The notes under the pieces: model-generated
Databases searched by the model: none
The model's input: only the letters and a program-made list of their open reading frames with translations
What the model was told of the DNA's origin: nothing
Translations under genes and position numbers: made by a program
DNA from: Verrucomicrobiaceae bacterium
GTDB lineage: Bacteria > Pseudomonadota > Gammaproteobacteria > Pseudomonadales > CAMLJR01
Direction: 5' to 3'
Assembly (NCBI GenBank): GCA_028293825.1
Contig: JAQGNY010000019.1
Span: 62,001-126,000 of the forward strand
DNA length: 64,000 bases
Part shown: positions 6,629 through 12,515 of the stretch, in pieces
Layout: each line of letters starts with the position of its first letter
Numbering within the stretch: position 1 is the stretch's first letter

Positions 6629-7081
6629 TCAGCTGGCTACGAAAATTATTCTTAATGGGCGATGGGCGATGGGCGGCTTCGGCTCGAATCGCAACAGCCA
6701 TGCATCTTTTATCCAGCCATGAAGCGTTAGGTCTGGTTCGATAATATTTCCGTCGGTGTCACACCAAATAGTCAGACGTTCGCTTCGTGCCCGCCGCGCA
6801 GCGTCTTCCGATAGCGAATGCGCATGCTCGGTCTCTCCGGTACCTTCACACCACGGACACTCCACATCTGTGGAAGCATTCGCAGCACTAACAAGCTCAA
6901 GCTCGCCTTCGCCTTCACAGTGTTTGCAATCGCCCGGCTGGACGCTGATGTCATCCGTATTGACCCACTCGAAAAACGGCCCGAAGGATGCGCGCTGAAA
7001 GCGCAAGCAGATCCAATTACCTTCGAGCGGGGGCTCGTTTTTAACAAACGCATTCATCGGCGGATTGGTAGAAAAATTCAT
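6629..7081 (-). CDS. Hypothetical phage protein with DnaJ-like zinc-finger motifs
   Basis: A 150-residue protein with an AAGGA ribosome site 8 nt before the ATG. Residues about 52-86 contain two DnaJ-type half-motifs, 'CKHCEGEGE' and 'CPWCEGTGE', that together could bind one zinc ion. Flanking regions contain 'PFFEWVNTDD' and a C-terminal strand-rich part ('LTIWCDTDGNIIEPD'). Such short CxxCxGxG proteins recur in phage early regions without a defined role. The motif alone does not make it a chaperone: there is no J domain. It lies in the leftward block between the 35-aa membrane gene and the gene at 7098. Confidence 0.65.
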   Translation of the reverse strand: MNFSTNPPMNAFVKNEPPLEGNWICLRFQRASFGPFFEWVNTDDISVQPGDCKHCEGEGELELVSAANASTDVECPWCEGTGETEHAHSLSEDAARRARSERLTIWCDTDGNIIEPDLTLHGWIKDAWLLRFEPKPPIAHRPLRIIFVAS

Positions 7082-7097
7082 TTGCGATTCCTTTTCG

Positions 7098-7394
7098 CTA
7101 GCTGGCGAGTGGTAACTGCTCAGTGCTGAAATGCAGATCGAGTGCTGCGCAGGTAATTAATTGCTTGGCCTCGCGATTCATCGGCTCTATTTTTAATTCG
7201 ATCACCACCAGCGACGCAGCGCGCACCGGGCACAGCGTGCGAAAGTAAGCAGCGCGAACGAGGGGTTGCAGCGCGAGCGTTTTTTCTAAATAAATTGACT
7301 CGCCGAGTGATTCACGTTTTTGGTCGCGCATTTCCAGCAACCGGTTCGCTTCGCGCAGCGGGGATTTCTTTATCTGTTTCGCTCGTTGCAGCAT
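7098..7394 (-). CDS. Hypothetical phage protein
   Basis: A 98-residue protein from the ATG at 7394 (GGAG 10 nt upstream). It overlaps the previous gene by 83 bp in another frame, which is long but seen in dense early phage regions. The sequence is helical and basic at the N-terminus ('MLQRAKQIKKSPLREANRLLE'), with a hydrophobic strand 'AASLVVIELKIEP' and a Leu-rich C-terminus. No family is recognised. The overlap lowers confidence that both frames are translated. Confidence 0.45.
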   Translation of the reverse strand: MLQRAKQIKKSPLREANRLLEMRDQKRESLGESIYLEKTLALQPLVRAAYFRTLCPVRAASLVVIELKIEPMNREAKQLITCAALDLHFSTEQLPLAS

Positions 7395-7521
7395 CGTCAA
7401 ACCACTCCACGTAAAGTTGATAACCAATATCGACAAACGCAGTCGTCTTACCCTGCGCGTGCAACTCGCGAATTCGTTGCATAGCCGCTTCGTAATTCGC
7501 GGCCAGCTCTAATTTCCGCAT
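7312..7521 (-). CDS. Hypothetical phage protein
   Basis: A 69-residue acidic/helical protein ('ELAANYEAAMQRIRELHAQGK', then 'AFVDIGYQLYVEWFDD'), with a disordered tail rich in Pro, Ala and Arg. AGGA lies 9 nt before the ATG. It starts inside the end of the KilAC-domain gene (74-bp overlap) and runs into the next gene. The coherent N-terminal half supports a real product. No family recognised. Confidence 0.5.
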   Translation of the reverse strand: MRKLELAANYEAAMQRIRELHAQGKTTAFVDIGYQLYVEWFDDAATSETDKEIPAARSEPVAGNARPKT

Positions 7522-7765
7522 CGATAATTTCCTGTAGCAGCGACATACCTTTTGCGGTAACGGTGCTCACCAAATATTGACGCGTGATATTGGTGCCGGG
7601 CTTTTTAAAGTCGCGCAGCTCGTTGATAAAATCGCCGGCTCTTTCGTATTTCGGCAGCGCGATATTCATGCTGCCGATGATTCGCTCGCGGCGAAGTGCC
7701 GCGTACAATTTGCGCGCGCAAACACCGAGCTGATGGGCAGCGTCAATAATCGTTGGCTTTTTCAT
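7448..7765 (-). CDS. KilAC-domain (phage antirepressor C-terminal) protein
   Basis: A 105-residue protein resembling the stand-alone KilAC/ANT domain: 'DAAHQLGVCARKLYAALRRERII', 'LPKYERAGDFINELRDFKKPG', 'YLVSTVTAKGMSLLQEII'. In longer proteins this winged-helix-like domain follows a Bro-N or Rha domain; here it stands alone. Possible roles are DNA binding and modulation of phage repressors, but family function is loosely known. Its start overlaps the stop of the upstream gene by 4 bp (ATGA), so they are coupled. The last 20 residues diverge from the family. Confidence 0.72.
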   Translation of the reverse strand: MKKPTIIDAAHQLGVCARKLYAALRRERIIGSMNIALPKYERAGDFINELRDFKKPGTNITRQYLVSTVTAKGMSLLQEIIDAEIRAGRELRSGYATNSRVARAG

Positions 7766-8049
7766 GCGGCTGGCCTCGTTGGATTTTGGCTACACAAAAT
7801 TGCGTTGAGTTTTGTTAACACTTCCTGCAGGCGGCGTTGCACGCGGCGCTTTACGAAATCAGATTCGCCGTCGTCATAAAGCTCAATGCATTCATTGATT
7901 ACCGGCTTTTCGTTCCATTTTTGTTTTGCAGTGACGCGTAGTTGATTAGCGATGCTGCTGAACTCGACCGCAACGGATGGCCCATTAACCGAGGCAATCT
8001 GCATTGCGATATCGATAATTTGACGGACCAGTTGCGGCAACGGATTCAT
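7762..8049 (-). CDS. Hypothetical phage protein
   Basis: A 95-residue protein starting at the ATG at 8049, which overlaps the stop of the dNMP kinase gene by 4 bp. It is almost entirely helical ('LVRQIIDIAMQIAS', 'FSSIANQLRVTAKQ', 'VKRRVQRRLQEVLTKLNAILC'). No known family is recognised. Overlaps at both ends place it firmly in the leftward operon. Confidence 0.6.
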   Translation of the reverse strand: MNPLPQLVRQIIDIAMQIASVNGPSVAVEFSSIANQLRVTAKQKWNEKPVINECIELYDDGESDFVKRRVQRRLQEVLTKLNAILCSQNPTRPAA

Positions 8050-8621
8050 GCGGCGTGCCTCCGCTGCAACTCGTTTACCCATGTATTTGCTTGGCGGTGC
8101 AGCAGCTCGATGCTGGCATTTAGAACGACATGGTCGCGATGGTTGATCGCTATCCCGGCTTCGCTTTCGTGATTGCCGATAGGCGTTAAATCGGGTCGCT
8201 CAATATGTAAAAGCTGACCTTTGCTGCGCACGAATTTCGCTTCGTTTTCCATGCGCACGTCGCTGATCACGATGCCGTTGTATTCGCGGTGCAGCGCTTG
8301 CTCGATAAAATCAATTCGCTCGCTGACCAGATTTACCCACAGGTCCGCGTCTATTAATTTGCGGCCCCACTCCGTGCCTAACGTTTGCATTAAGCGGCGC
8401 GGGCTCACGCCCAGCTCAGGTAATGGCGATTCTTTGGCCGCGCGATTGATAAGCATTGAATCCAAAATGCTGCGATCAATGCGCATGAGCGCAGCGATCA
8501 TGTCGCGAATCGGATCAGCAAAAGACACTTCAATAAATTGGTGCTGTTCAACCAAATATTTCGCCATCGTCGATTTGCCACTGCCGGCTGGGCCGGTGAG
8601 GCCGAGCAGGATCATTGGCAA
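8046..8621 (-). CDS. Deoxynucleoside monophosphate kinase-like protein
   Basis: A 191-residue P-loop kinase that probably phosphorylates dNMPs to feed phage DNA synthesis. The Walker A motif GPAGSGKST lies at residues 10-18. 'FADPIRDMIAALM' and 'LMQTLGTEWGRKLIDADLWVN' match the substrate-binding region of T4 gp1-like and other phage dNMP kinases. 'GIVISDVRMENEA' is the Walker-B-like strand with the Asp-Val-Arg motif common in that family. The start overlaps the upstream membrane-protein gene by 10 bp. Base specificity cannot be assigned. Confidence 0.8.
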   Translation of the reverse strand: MPMILLGLTGPAGSGKSTMAKYLVEQHQFIEVSFADPIRDMIAALMRIDRSILDSMLINRAAKESPLPELGVSPRRLMQTLGTEWGRKLIDADLWVNLVSERIDFIEQALHREYNGIVISDVRMENEAKFVRSKGQLLHIERPDLTPIGNHESEAGIAINHRDHVVLNASIELLHRQANTWVNELQRRHAA

Positions 8622-8818
8622 AACTCCGGCTTAGGTTGGTGACTGCACATCACGCGCTCTTGCATTTTTGCATCTTGATAATCGAGCGTGCCGGCGAGCG
8701 CGAGCGCGATAACAAAAATCGTCACTGCGTAAATGGTGCGTGCCTGATTGCGTGTAACCGCTCGGCGCACGTCGCGAAGCACGAGCAAGAAAAAAACGGA
8801 TATCTGTGAGGTTTGCAT
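8612..8818 (-). CDS. Small membrane protein
   Basis: A 68-residue protein from the ATG at 8818 (GAGG 10 nt upstream). The N-terminus is hydrophobic ('ISVFFLLVL'), followed by a basic stretch and a clear transmembrane segment 'TIYAVTIFVIALALAGTL', then a polar C-terminus with two Cys. No family is recognised. It lies between the frameshifted target gene and the dNMP kinase and overlaps the kinase start. Confidence 0.55.
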   Translation of the reverse strand: MQTSQISVFFLLVLRDVRRAVTRNQARTIYAVTIFVIALALAGTLDYQDAKMQERVMCSHQPKPEFCQ

Positions 8819-8844
8819 TTGCGGTGGCCTCAAAAAAAATTCCA

Positions 8845-8857
8845 GGCGCTGCGCGCC
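8845..8857 (-). repeat. GC hairpin downstream of variable target (8875-9369 gene)
   Basis: A 5-bp inverted repeat GGCGC/GCGCC with loop TGC, 34 bp beyond the VR boundary. On the minus strand it is followed by GGAA and eight T, so it also looks like a weak intrinsic terminator. The AT-rich spacer and hairpin repeat the arrangement at 4924 and 5584. Confidence 0.5.
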
Positions 8858-8874
8858 GAATAGAAATAATTAAA

Positions 8875-9369
8875 TTAATGAAGGACTGATGAATCTGCGG
8901 ACTGCGCGAGCGCGAAACTCGCCGCTCTTGACGATGATGAGCTGGCCGCCAACATCGAAGTTCTGAAACCACGCGGTGACGCTGAGTACTGCGTGCTGCT
9001 CCAATGCCAGTCATCGACGATTAATTGCGGAGCAACCAGCTTTATCAGTCGCAACTCGTGACGCGCAGGCAGATACAAATCGCGATGGCCATCGATGTCG
9101 AGCGCCATTATTTTTTGCGCCAAATCGCTGCCGTTTTCCGCCATGGCGTGGGTGTTGGCTACACCATCCCAATCGCTCCGAGCGCCCAAAATATCTTTGC
9201 CACGCTTGCCCCATTTCACATTGATAAGTAGCGCGCGCGGATCGGTAGGCGCTATCAGGTGGTAATCGGGCTGACCGTTTTGGCCCGGGCACAGCGCGAT
9301 AAAGATGCCGCCTTGTTCGGGCCAGTGTTCGCCAAGGCGCGGGGGTTTTGTTTGGGCTTGAGATGTCAT
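8875..9369 (-). CDS. DUF1566 lectin-like DGR target protein 3, frameshifted within its variable repeat
   Basis: The reading frame gives 164 residues. The first 130 match the other two targets: 'LGEHWPEQGGIFIALCPGQ', 'WGKRGKDILGARSDWDGVANT', 'HRDLYLPARHELRL', 'WHWSSTQYSA'. After that the product becomes Ser/Ala-rich. The VR is 102 bp instead of 103: one adenine of the template AACAAC is missing. Restoring it gives '..AWFQNFDVGGQLIIVKSGEF' and 'RARAVRRFISPS', with a stop at 8870. The gene is therefore out of frame at present but could be repaired by a further retrohoming event. No signal peptide. It lies away from the other two targets, early in the leftward transcript. Confidence 0.82.
   Translation of the reverse strand: MTSQAQTKPPRLGEHWPEQGGIFIALCPGQNGQPDYHLIAPTDPRALLINVKWGKRGKDILGARSDWDGVANTHAMAENGSDLAQKIMALDIDGHRDLYLPARHELRLIKLVAPQLIVDDWHWSSTQYSASPRGFRTSMLAASSSSSRAASFALAQSADSSVLH
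8892..8993 (-). repeat. DGR variable repeat 3 (one base shorter)
   Basis: 102 bp against 103 in the template. All substitutions fall on template adenines (TAT to TTT, GAT to GTT, AACAACAAC to CTCATCATC, GAC to GTC, AACAAC to AGCGGC). The single gap is best placed at the second adenine of the first AAC (AACAAC to TCACC). The 3' roughly 30 bp equal the template. Confidence 0.9.
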
Positions 9370-9380
9370 GGGCGGCTCCG

Positions 9381-9587
9381 TTAAATAATTTTTGCGGCAA
9401 TCAGCTTGCCGAGCTGTGCTTTGGTGAGTGCAACGACGTTGTCCGTGAGGGCGTTGACATCGATGGCTTGCTCGGCGGGTATGCGAGACGTGAGGCCCAC
9501 GGCAAATGCCTTGGCCAATTCCAGCGCCGCTTTTTTTCGATATCCGCGAGCTACTTGGTCGTCAATCTTCATTGCTTCTTCCTGCAT
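9381..9587 (-). CDS. Hypothetical phage protein, first gene of the leftward block
   Basis: A 68-residue helical protein from the ATG at 9587, which has AAGGA 7 nt upstream. It begins MQEEAMKIDDQVARGYRKKA and ends with 'NVVALTKAQLGKLIAAKII'. No family recognised. Operator-like boxes at 9604 and 9638 lie immediately upstream, making this the likely promoter-proximal gene of the transcript that continues through the DGR to the integrase. The third DGR target follows after 11 bp. Confidence 0.6.
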   Translation of the reverse strand: MQEEAMKIDDQVARGYRKKAALELAKAFAVGLTSRIPAEQAIDVNALTDNVVALTKAQLGKLIAAKII

Positions 9588-9603
9588 TGCGTGATCCTTG
9601 TGC

Positions 9604-9651
9604 AAACTGTAGCAATAGCTAATAAATAAAACAACAGCAAATGCTACAAAT
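9604..9651 (-). promoter_or_regulatory. Operator-like boxes upstream of the leftward block
   Basis: 9604-9615 on the minus strand reads TTGCTACAGTTT, identical over 12 bp to 13164-13175 between the divergent immunity genes. A second, weaker box (CAAATGCTACAAAT) lies at 9638-9651. They sit 16-60 bp upstream of the first leftward ATG, where a repressor would block a promoter. The promoter itself is not clear: T-rich sequence is present but no good -35/-10 pair. Confidence 0.5.
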
Positions 9652-9772
9652 TAGTAAATCTTTTTAAATCGTCCGGATAAGGGGATAGGCGCTCATTTGG
9701 TGCGCGAGTGGAGATGACAGAAAATTAAATGTTCGAGGAGGGCTTGCGGAGCGGTCTAAATCGGGTGCTATC

Positions 9773-9788
9773 CTGTATGCCTATACAG
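9773..9788 (+). promoter_or_regulatory. LexA (SOS) box
   Basis: CTGTATGCCTATACAG fits the CTGT-N8-ACAG consensus exactly, with an AT-rich centre and perfect 6-bp symmetry. It lies 15 bp before the ATG at 9804, so bound LexA would cover the promoter/start region of that gene. This predicts DNA-damage induction. LexA binding is inferred. Confidence 0.75.
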
Positions 9789-9803
9789 TGCTTGCCAGCT
9801 TTT

Positions 9804-10184
9804 ATGCCGACCTATTCCTTTCGAATTAGTACCCGCCCTCTGGAAGTGCTCACCGATGAGAGCGGGGGGAAGATCATTTTTCGAATGGCGAATGGTGAAA
9901 GCTGGGTTGGGGATTGGGCGGGAGTCATGGAGTCAGGTGTTGCGCGCAGCCTCAGACCTTGGGCTGAGCCGGTGAAGCTATTGATGGAGGCGTACCGGTT
10001 CGACAATCACCCATGGATCGATATAGAGACAGGCGGGCATATGTGGGGTTGTGTAATTCGAGGAGCGGCCCTAGGGCAAGCCGCCGTGTTCGCGCTGCTC
10101 AATAAAGGTTTGCCCGTCCTGAAGAAGCCGGCGCTAAACCTCAAACCGCAGGCGAAAAAAAGCCCGCACGGGGCGGGCTCCTGA
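9804..10184 (+). CDS. Hypothetical SOS-controlled phage protein, antirepressor candidate
   Basis: A 126-residue protein from the ATG at 9804; a longer frame to 9729 would run through the LexA box and is not preferred. The N-terminal half is strand-rich ('YSFRISTRPLEVLTDESGGKIIF', 'ANGESWVGDWAGV'), followed by a helical part ('EPVKLLMEAYRF', 'GAALGQAAVFALL') and a basic tail. No family is recognised. The LexA box just upstream, its solitary plus-strand position in the left arm, and a repressor without a visible peptidase domain suggest a role like the Tum antirepressor of phage 186, which is LexA-controlled and of similar size. No sequence similarity is claimed. Its 3' end overlaps a terminator. 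Confidence 0.55.
   Translation: MPTYSFRISTRPLEVLTDESGGKIIFRMANGESWVGDWAGVMESGVARSLRPWAEPVKLLMEAYRFDNHPWIDIETGGHMWGCVIRGAALGQAAVFALLNKGLPVLKKPALNLKPQAKKSPHGAGS
10155..10178 (-). terminator. Intrinsic terminator of the toxin-antitoxin operon
   Basis: On the minus strand GCCCGC and GCGGGC form a 6-bp GC stem followed by seven T. It lies 18 bp after the stop of the gene at 10196, in the right orientation to end that transcript. It is embedded in the last codons of the plus-strand gene. Confidence 0.75.
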
Positions 10185-10195
10185 TTGCTCTGGAA

Positions 10196-10648
10196 TTAGG
10201 CAGCAGCCACTTTCTTTTGCCACCCGTTTTCCGTTTCTACGAATTGGATCTGCATGGCGACATGTTCTTTCTTATCAAGCTGATTTAGTCGATCAACCAT
10301 ATCTTTGATTGAGCTTTTATCGTCGACGCAATCTTTGTAAATAAAGCGCAAAAGTCGATCAGCCGTCCCGCTAATAGCGTTATCGCCGCTCTCCCATTTA
10401 CGTACCGTAATCTCCTTTACATCAAGAAACTCAGCCAGTCTGCGCTGTGACATGTCCATCTCCTTTCTCAGGTAACGGATTTCGTCCGCAGATAATGCCT
10501 CCGCGCTTTCGATAACACAGAGACCAATTGCTTTGTGCAAGCCCTTTAAGTCCTGAATAGAAAACGCTTCGCCATAGGGCGTTTCCTCGATGGAGAAGCC
10601 GTTCTCTAAGTAGACATTGGGCAAACCGCATAGCTTGTAGTGAAACAT
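10196..10648 (-). CDS. MqsA-like HTH antitoxin
   Basis: A 150-residue protein with a central XRE/MqsA-type helix-turn-helix: 'SADEIRYLRKEMDMSQRRLAEFL' and 'VKEITVRKWESGDNAISG' (about residues 52-92). The N-terminal part (1-45) is strand-rich, with 'YKLCGLPNVYLENGFSIEETPYGE', and may hold the toxin-binding region. It has no CxxC zinc site like E. coli MqsA, so only the HTH half matches well. It starts 2 bp after the DUF4258 gene and is therefore the second gene of a toxin-first operon. Autoregulation through the palindrome at 10992-11010 is likely. Confidence 0.7.
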   Translation of the reverse strand: MFHYKLCGLPNVYLENGFSIEETPYGEAFSIQDLKGLHKAIGLCVIESAEALSADEIRYLRKEMDMSQRRLAEFLDVKEITVRKWESGDNAISGTADRLLRFIYKDCVDDKSSIKDMVDRLNQLDKKEHVAMQIQFVETENGWQKKVAAA

Positions 10649-10650
10649 GC

Positions 10651-10971
10651 TTAGCCCTCCGAAATATGCAACACGTGAATCTTCCTGTCATTAGCACTGC
10701 CAGCTTCTTCGACGGCAATTGCAATATGGATATCTTGACCGGCAGAGATGTAAGTGAGGTTGCACAAAGTATGCCCATGCTCACCAATTACCGGGGTGTA
10801 ACTCATATAGCCGCACTCCAAACATTTCCAAATCTGACTCATGGAAACATTGCCGGCGACACCTTTCTCAAATGCCAAGGCGAAAAAAACCCGCGAGGAA
10901 TCTTTTGCGATCTCGCGTATTGCGTTTAACAGCGCCCCAGAATTTGAAAGAAACGGCTTTATCTCAGCCAA
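10651..10971 (-). CDS. DUF4258-like protein, candidate toxin
   Basis: A 106-residue protein read from a TTG at 10971 with GGAG 8 nt upstream. 'MSQIWKCLECGYMSYTPVIGEHGH' followed by 'LTYISAGQDIHIAIAVEE' and 'KIHVLHI' fits the DUF4258 pattern, a fold related to BECR ribonuclease toxins. The companion HTH gene lies 2 bp downstream, and a strong promoter with a palindromic operator lies upstream, as in mqsRA or higBA operons. The toxic activity is inferred. It may serve prophage maintenance or defence. Confidence 0.6.
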   Translation of the reverse strand: MAEIKPFLSNSGALLNAIREIAKDSSRVFFALAFEKGVAGNVSMSQIWKCLECGYMSYTPVIGEHGHTLCNLTYISAGQDIHIAIAVEEAGSANDRKIHVLHISEG

Positions 10972-10991
10972 ATGGTTTTCTCCGTCCCTGC

Positions 10992-11026
10992 ACCGATATT
11001 TAATATCGGTATCGTGCGCATGTCAA
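10992..11026 (-). promoter_or_regulatory. Promoter with palindromic operator of the toxin-antitoxin pair
   Basis: On the minus strand TTGACA (11021-11026) and TTAAAT (10998-11003) are separated by exactly 17 bp. The -10 lies inside a perfect 9-bp inverted repeat with a 1-bp centre (ACCGATATT/AATATCGGT, 10992-11010). This is the classic arrangement for autorepression by the antitoxin's HTH domain. Confidence 0.75.
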
Positions 11027-11128
11027 GCCTTACCACATCTTAAAGTTTAATAAAAGCATCTAGATGATCGCCGCGACTTACTTCTCCGGCGCTTCGCCAC
11101 CGGCATCCTTATTCATTTCGCCCTGGAT

Positions 11129-11737
11129 TTAGCCGGCCTGCTTCCTGCGAGCGACCACAACGCCAACCAAGCCAGCCGCCAGCAAGCCTATCGAGCTCGG
11201 CTCAGGTACTTCCGTCAATCGATCAATAATGCCGCTGATATACCCGTAATAACCATTTCCATTCATGTACATCAGCCCAAATGTTCCGCCGATAAACTCA
11301 CCATTGGCGAAGTTAAAAGCAAAGTTTTGGATGGTAGATTCCAGCCCGCCAGAATAGCTAAGCCGTGGTCCTTCGACGTGCCACCCAATCACGTCTTCAT
11401 TAGCAAAGACTGAGTCCTCACAGCCCTGACCAGATTGCGCGTAATACGTCGCGCCTTCGGTCGCAATTTCATAGCTGAGATCACGACTATCGCAGGAATG
11501 CTCTGGCGGCAAAGTGGCGGCATCTAGAGTGAACTGCCCAAAGGCCGAAGATTTCCCGTTAAAGATGGCGCTTCCATCCTTGCCAATCAGTGGCAAGTTC
11601 GGATCGACAACGCCGATCGGGAAGTCTCCACTATGAACAAAGTTAAATTCGGTGACCTCGCCCGAAAATAAATAGGTGGCCGGGTAAGCGTGAGCCGTGG
11701 TCGAAACAATGGCAGTTAGTAGCAAGGCAGTGCGCAT
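11129..11737 (-). CDS. Secreted PEP-CTERM anchor protein carried by the prophage
   Basis: A 202-residue protein from the ATG at 11737 (AAGGA upstream). It has a short Sec signal peptide ending near 'TAHAYPA', a strand-rich body with four Cys, and a C-terminal PEP-CTERM sorting tail: 'VPEPSS', a hydrophobic helix and the basic end 'ARRKQAG'. Proteins of this kind are sorted and cleaved by EpsH/exosortase, often alongside exopolysaccharide genes. No exosortase lies in the window, so the host must supply it. It is the third gene of a small leftward cargo group after the lipoprotein and the small membrane protein. Body function unknown. Confidence 0.85.
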   Translation of the reverse strand: MRTALLLTAIVSTTAHAYPATYLFSGEVTEFNFVHSGDFPIGVVDPNLPLIGKDGSAIFNGKSSAFGQFTLDAATLPPEHSCDSRDLSYEIATEGATYYAQSGQGCEDSVFANEDVIGWHVEGPRLSYSGGLESTIQNFAFNFANGEFIGGTFGLMYMNGNGYYGYISGIIDRLTEVPEPSSIGLLAAGLVGVVVARRKQAG

Positions 11738-11752
11738 ATGATTCCTTTGCAT

Positions 11753-11962
11753 TCACGCGTCGGGCGGCGTTTCGTTTTTAAGCGCATTCTCTATCGCTTC
11801 CAGACGGCGGTTTGCGGTTTCGGCCAAACCGAGTGCGCGATCGATACGCCCCTTAATGCCGAACACTGCAAAAGGCAGAAAGAACCAAAGTGCAGCAGTT
11901 ATGAATAGAAAAATGATGAGAATGCCACCGAGGGTGCCGGTGAAAAGGGTGCTGTTATTCAT
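11753..11962 (-). CDS. Small membrane protein
   Basis: A 69-residue protein from the ATG at 11962. It has one long hydrophobic segment ('TLGGILIIFLFITAALWFFL', perhaps continuing) near the N-terminus and a charged helical tail 'RIDRALGLAETANRRLEAIENAL' likely to form a coiled coil in the cytoplasm. No family recognised. It lies 10 bp after the lipoprotein gene and 15 bp before the PEP-CTERM gene, so the three appear co-transcribed. Confidence 0.6.
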   Translation of the reverse strand: MNNSTLFTGTLGGILIIFLFITAALWFFLPFAVFGIKGRIDRALGLAETANRRLEAIENALKNETPPDA

Positions 11963-11972
11963 GGTTATTCCC

Positions 11973-12410
11973 TTATTTGGTGGAGACTGATCCAACTAAA
12001 AAATTAGCATCGTAAACAACGCCCGCCTGACCCTCTTTGGTCTTAAGCAATTGCGCGGTGATGTTCGTTAGGGTGCTGGTATTAGCGTAGGTTTGCCCGG
12101 CGCCGAATGAACCGAAATATCCGCCGCCGGTTGCGCCGACGGTATCTTTTGCGGTTTGAGCTTCAACCGTTTTGAAATAGGGGTAGCCCTCACGCAGTGC
12201 GATTTCGGCGGCTTTTTTCAGTACATATTTCTTAGTGGTATCGCGGTCGGTGTAATTGTTGCCGGTGAAGTCCACTTGCCATAAATCTGGGCCAAGCTGA
12301 GTTTCTGAAAACCCCATTCCGCCTGTCCAGCCGGATTTTTTGGTATCGTAAGGTGTGGCGCAAGCGGCAAGCAGCGTGATCAAAAGAACGGTAAATAGAT
12401 GCTTAATCAT
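11973..12410 (-). CDS. Lipoprotein, CC0125/CC1285-like
   Basis: A 145-residue lipoprotein from the ATG at 12410. The signal peptide 'MIKHLFTVLLITLLAAC' ends in an LAAC lipobox, with Cys17 the lipidated residue. The body, 'SGWTGGMGFSETQLGPDLW' and 'FTGNNYTDRDTTKKYVLKKAAEIAL', resembles the CC0125/CC1285 lipoprotein family, which has a conserved repeated-strand plus helix unit. Expected at the inner leaflet of the outer membrane (Ala at +2). It is the first gene of the cargo group and may alter the envelope of lysogens. Confidence 0.75.
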   Translation of the reverse strand: MIKHLFTVLLITLLAACATPYDTKKSGWTGGMGFSETQLGPDLWQVDFTGNNYTDRDTTKKYVLKKAAEIALREGYPYFKTVEAQTAKDTVGATGGGYFGSFGAGQTYANTSTLTNITAQLLKTKEGQAGVVYDANFLVGSVSTK

Positions 12411-12515
12411 GGTGTCTCCATTTCGATAAGCAGGAAGACACGACGCGCCCTCCATGGTGGTTTCAAATTATTGTAGTTGTTAATCCGGTATTGTCCCTTT
12501 TTCGTGGTGGCGCAC

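Noticed and set aside
9729-10184. Longer start (9729) for the SOS-controlled gene
   Set aside because: It would place the LexA box inside the coding region and has no ribosome site; the ATG at 9804 fits the operator better.
11040-11128. Possible 12-codon peptide or gene remnant after the toxin-antitoxin promoter
   Set aside because: Too short and without conserved character; treated as intergenic.
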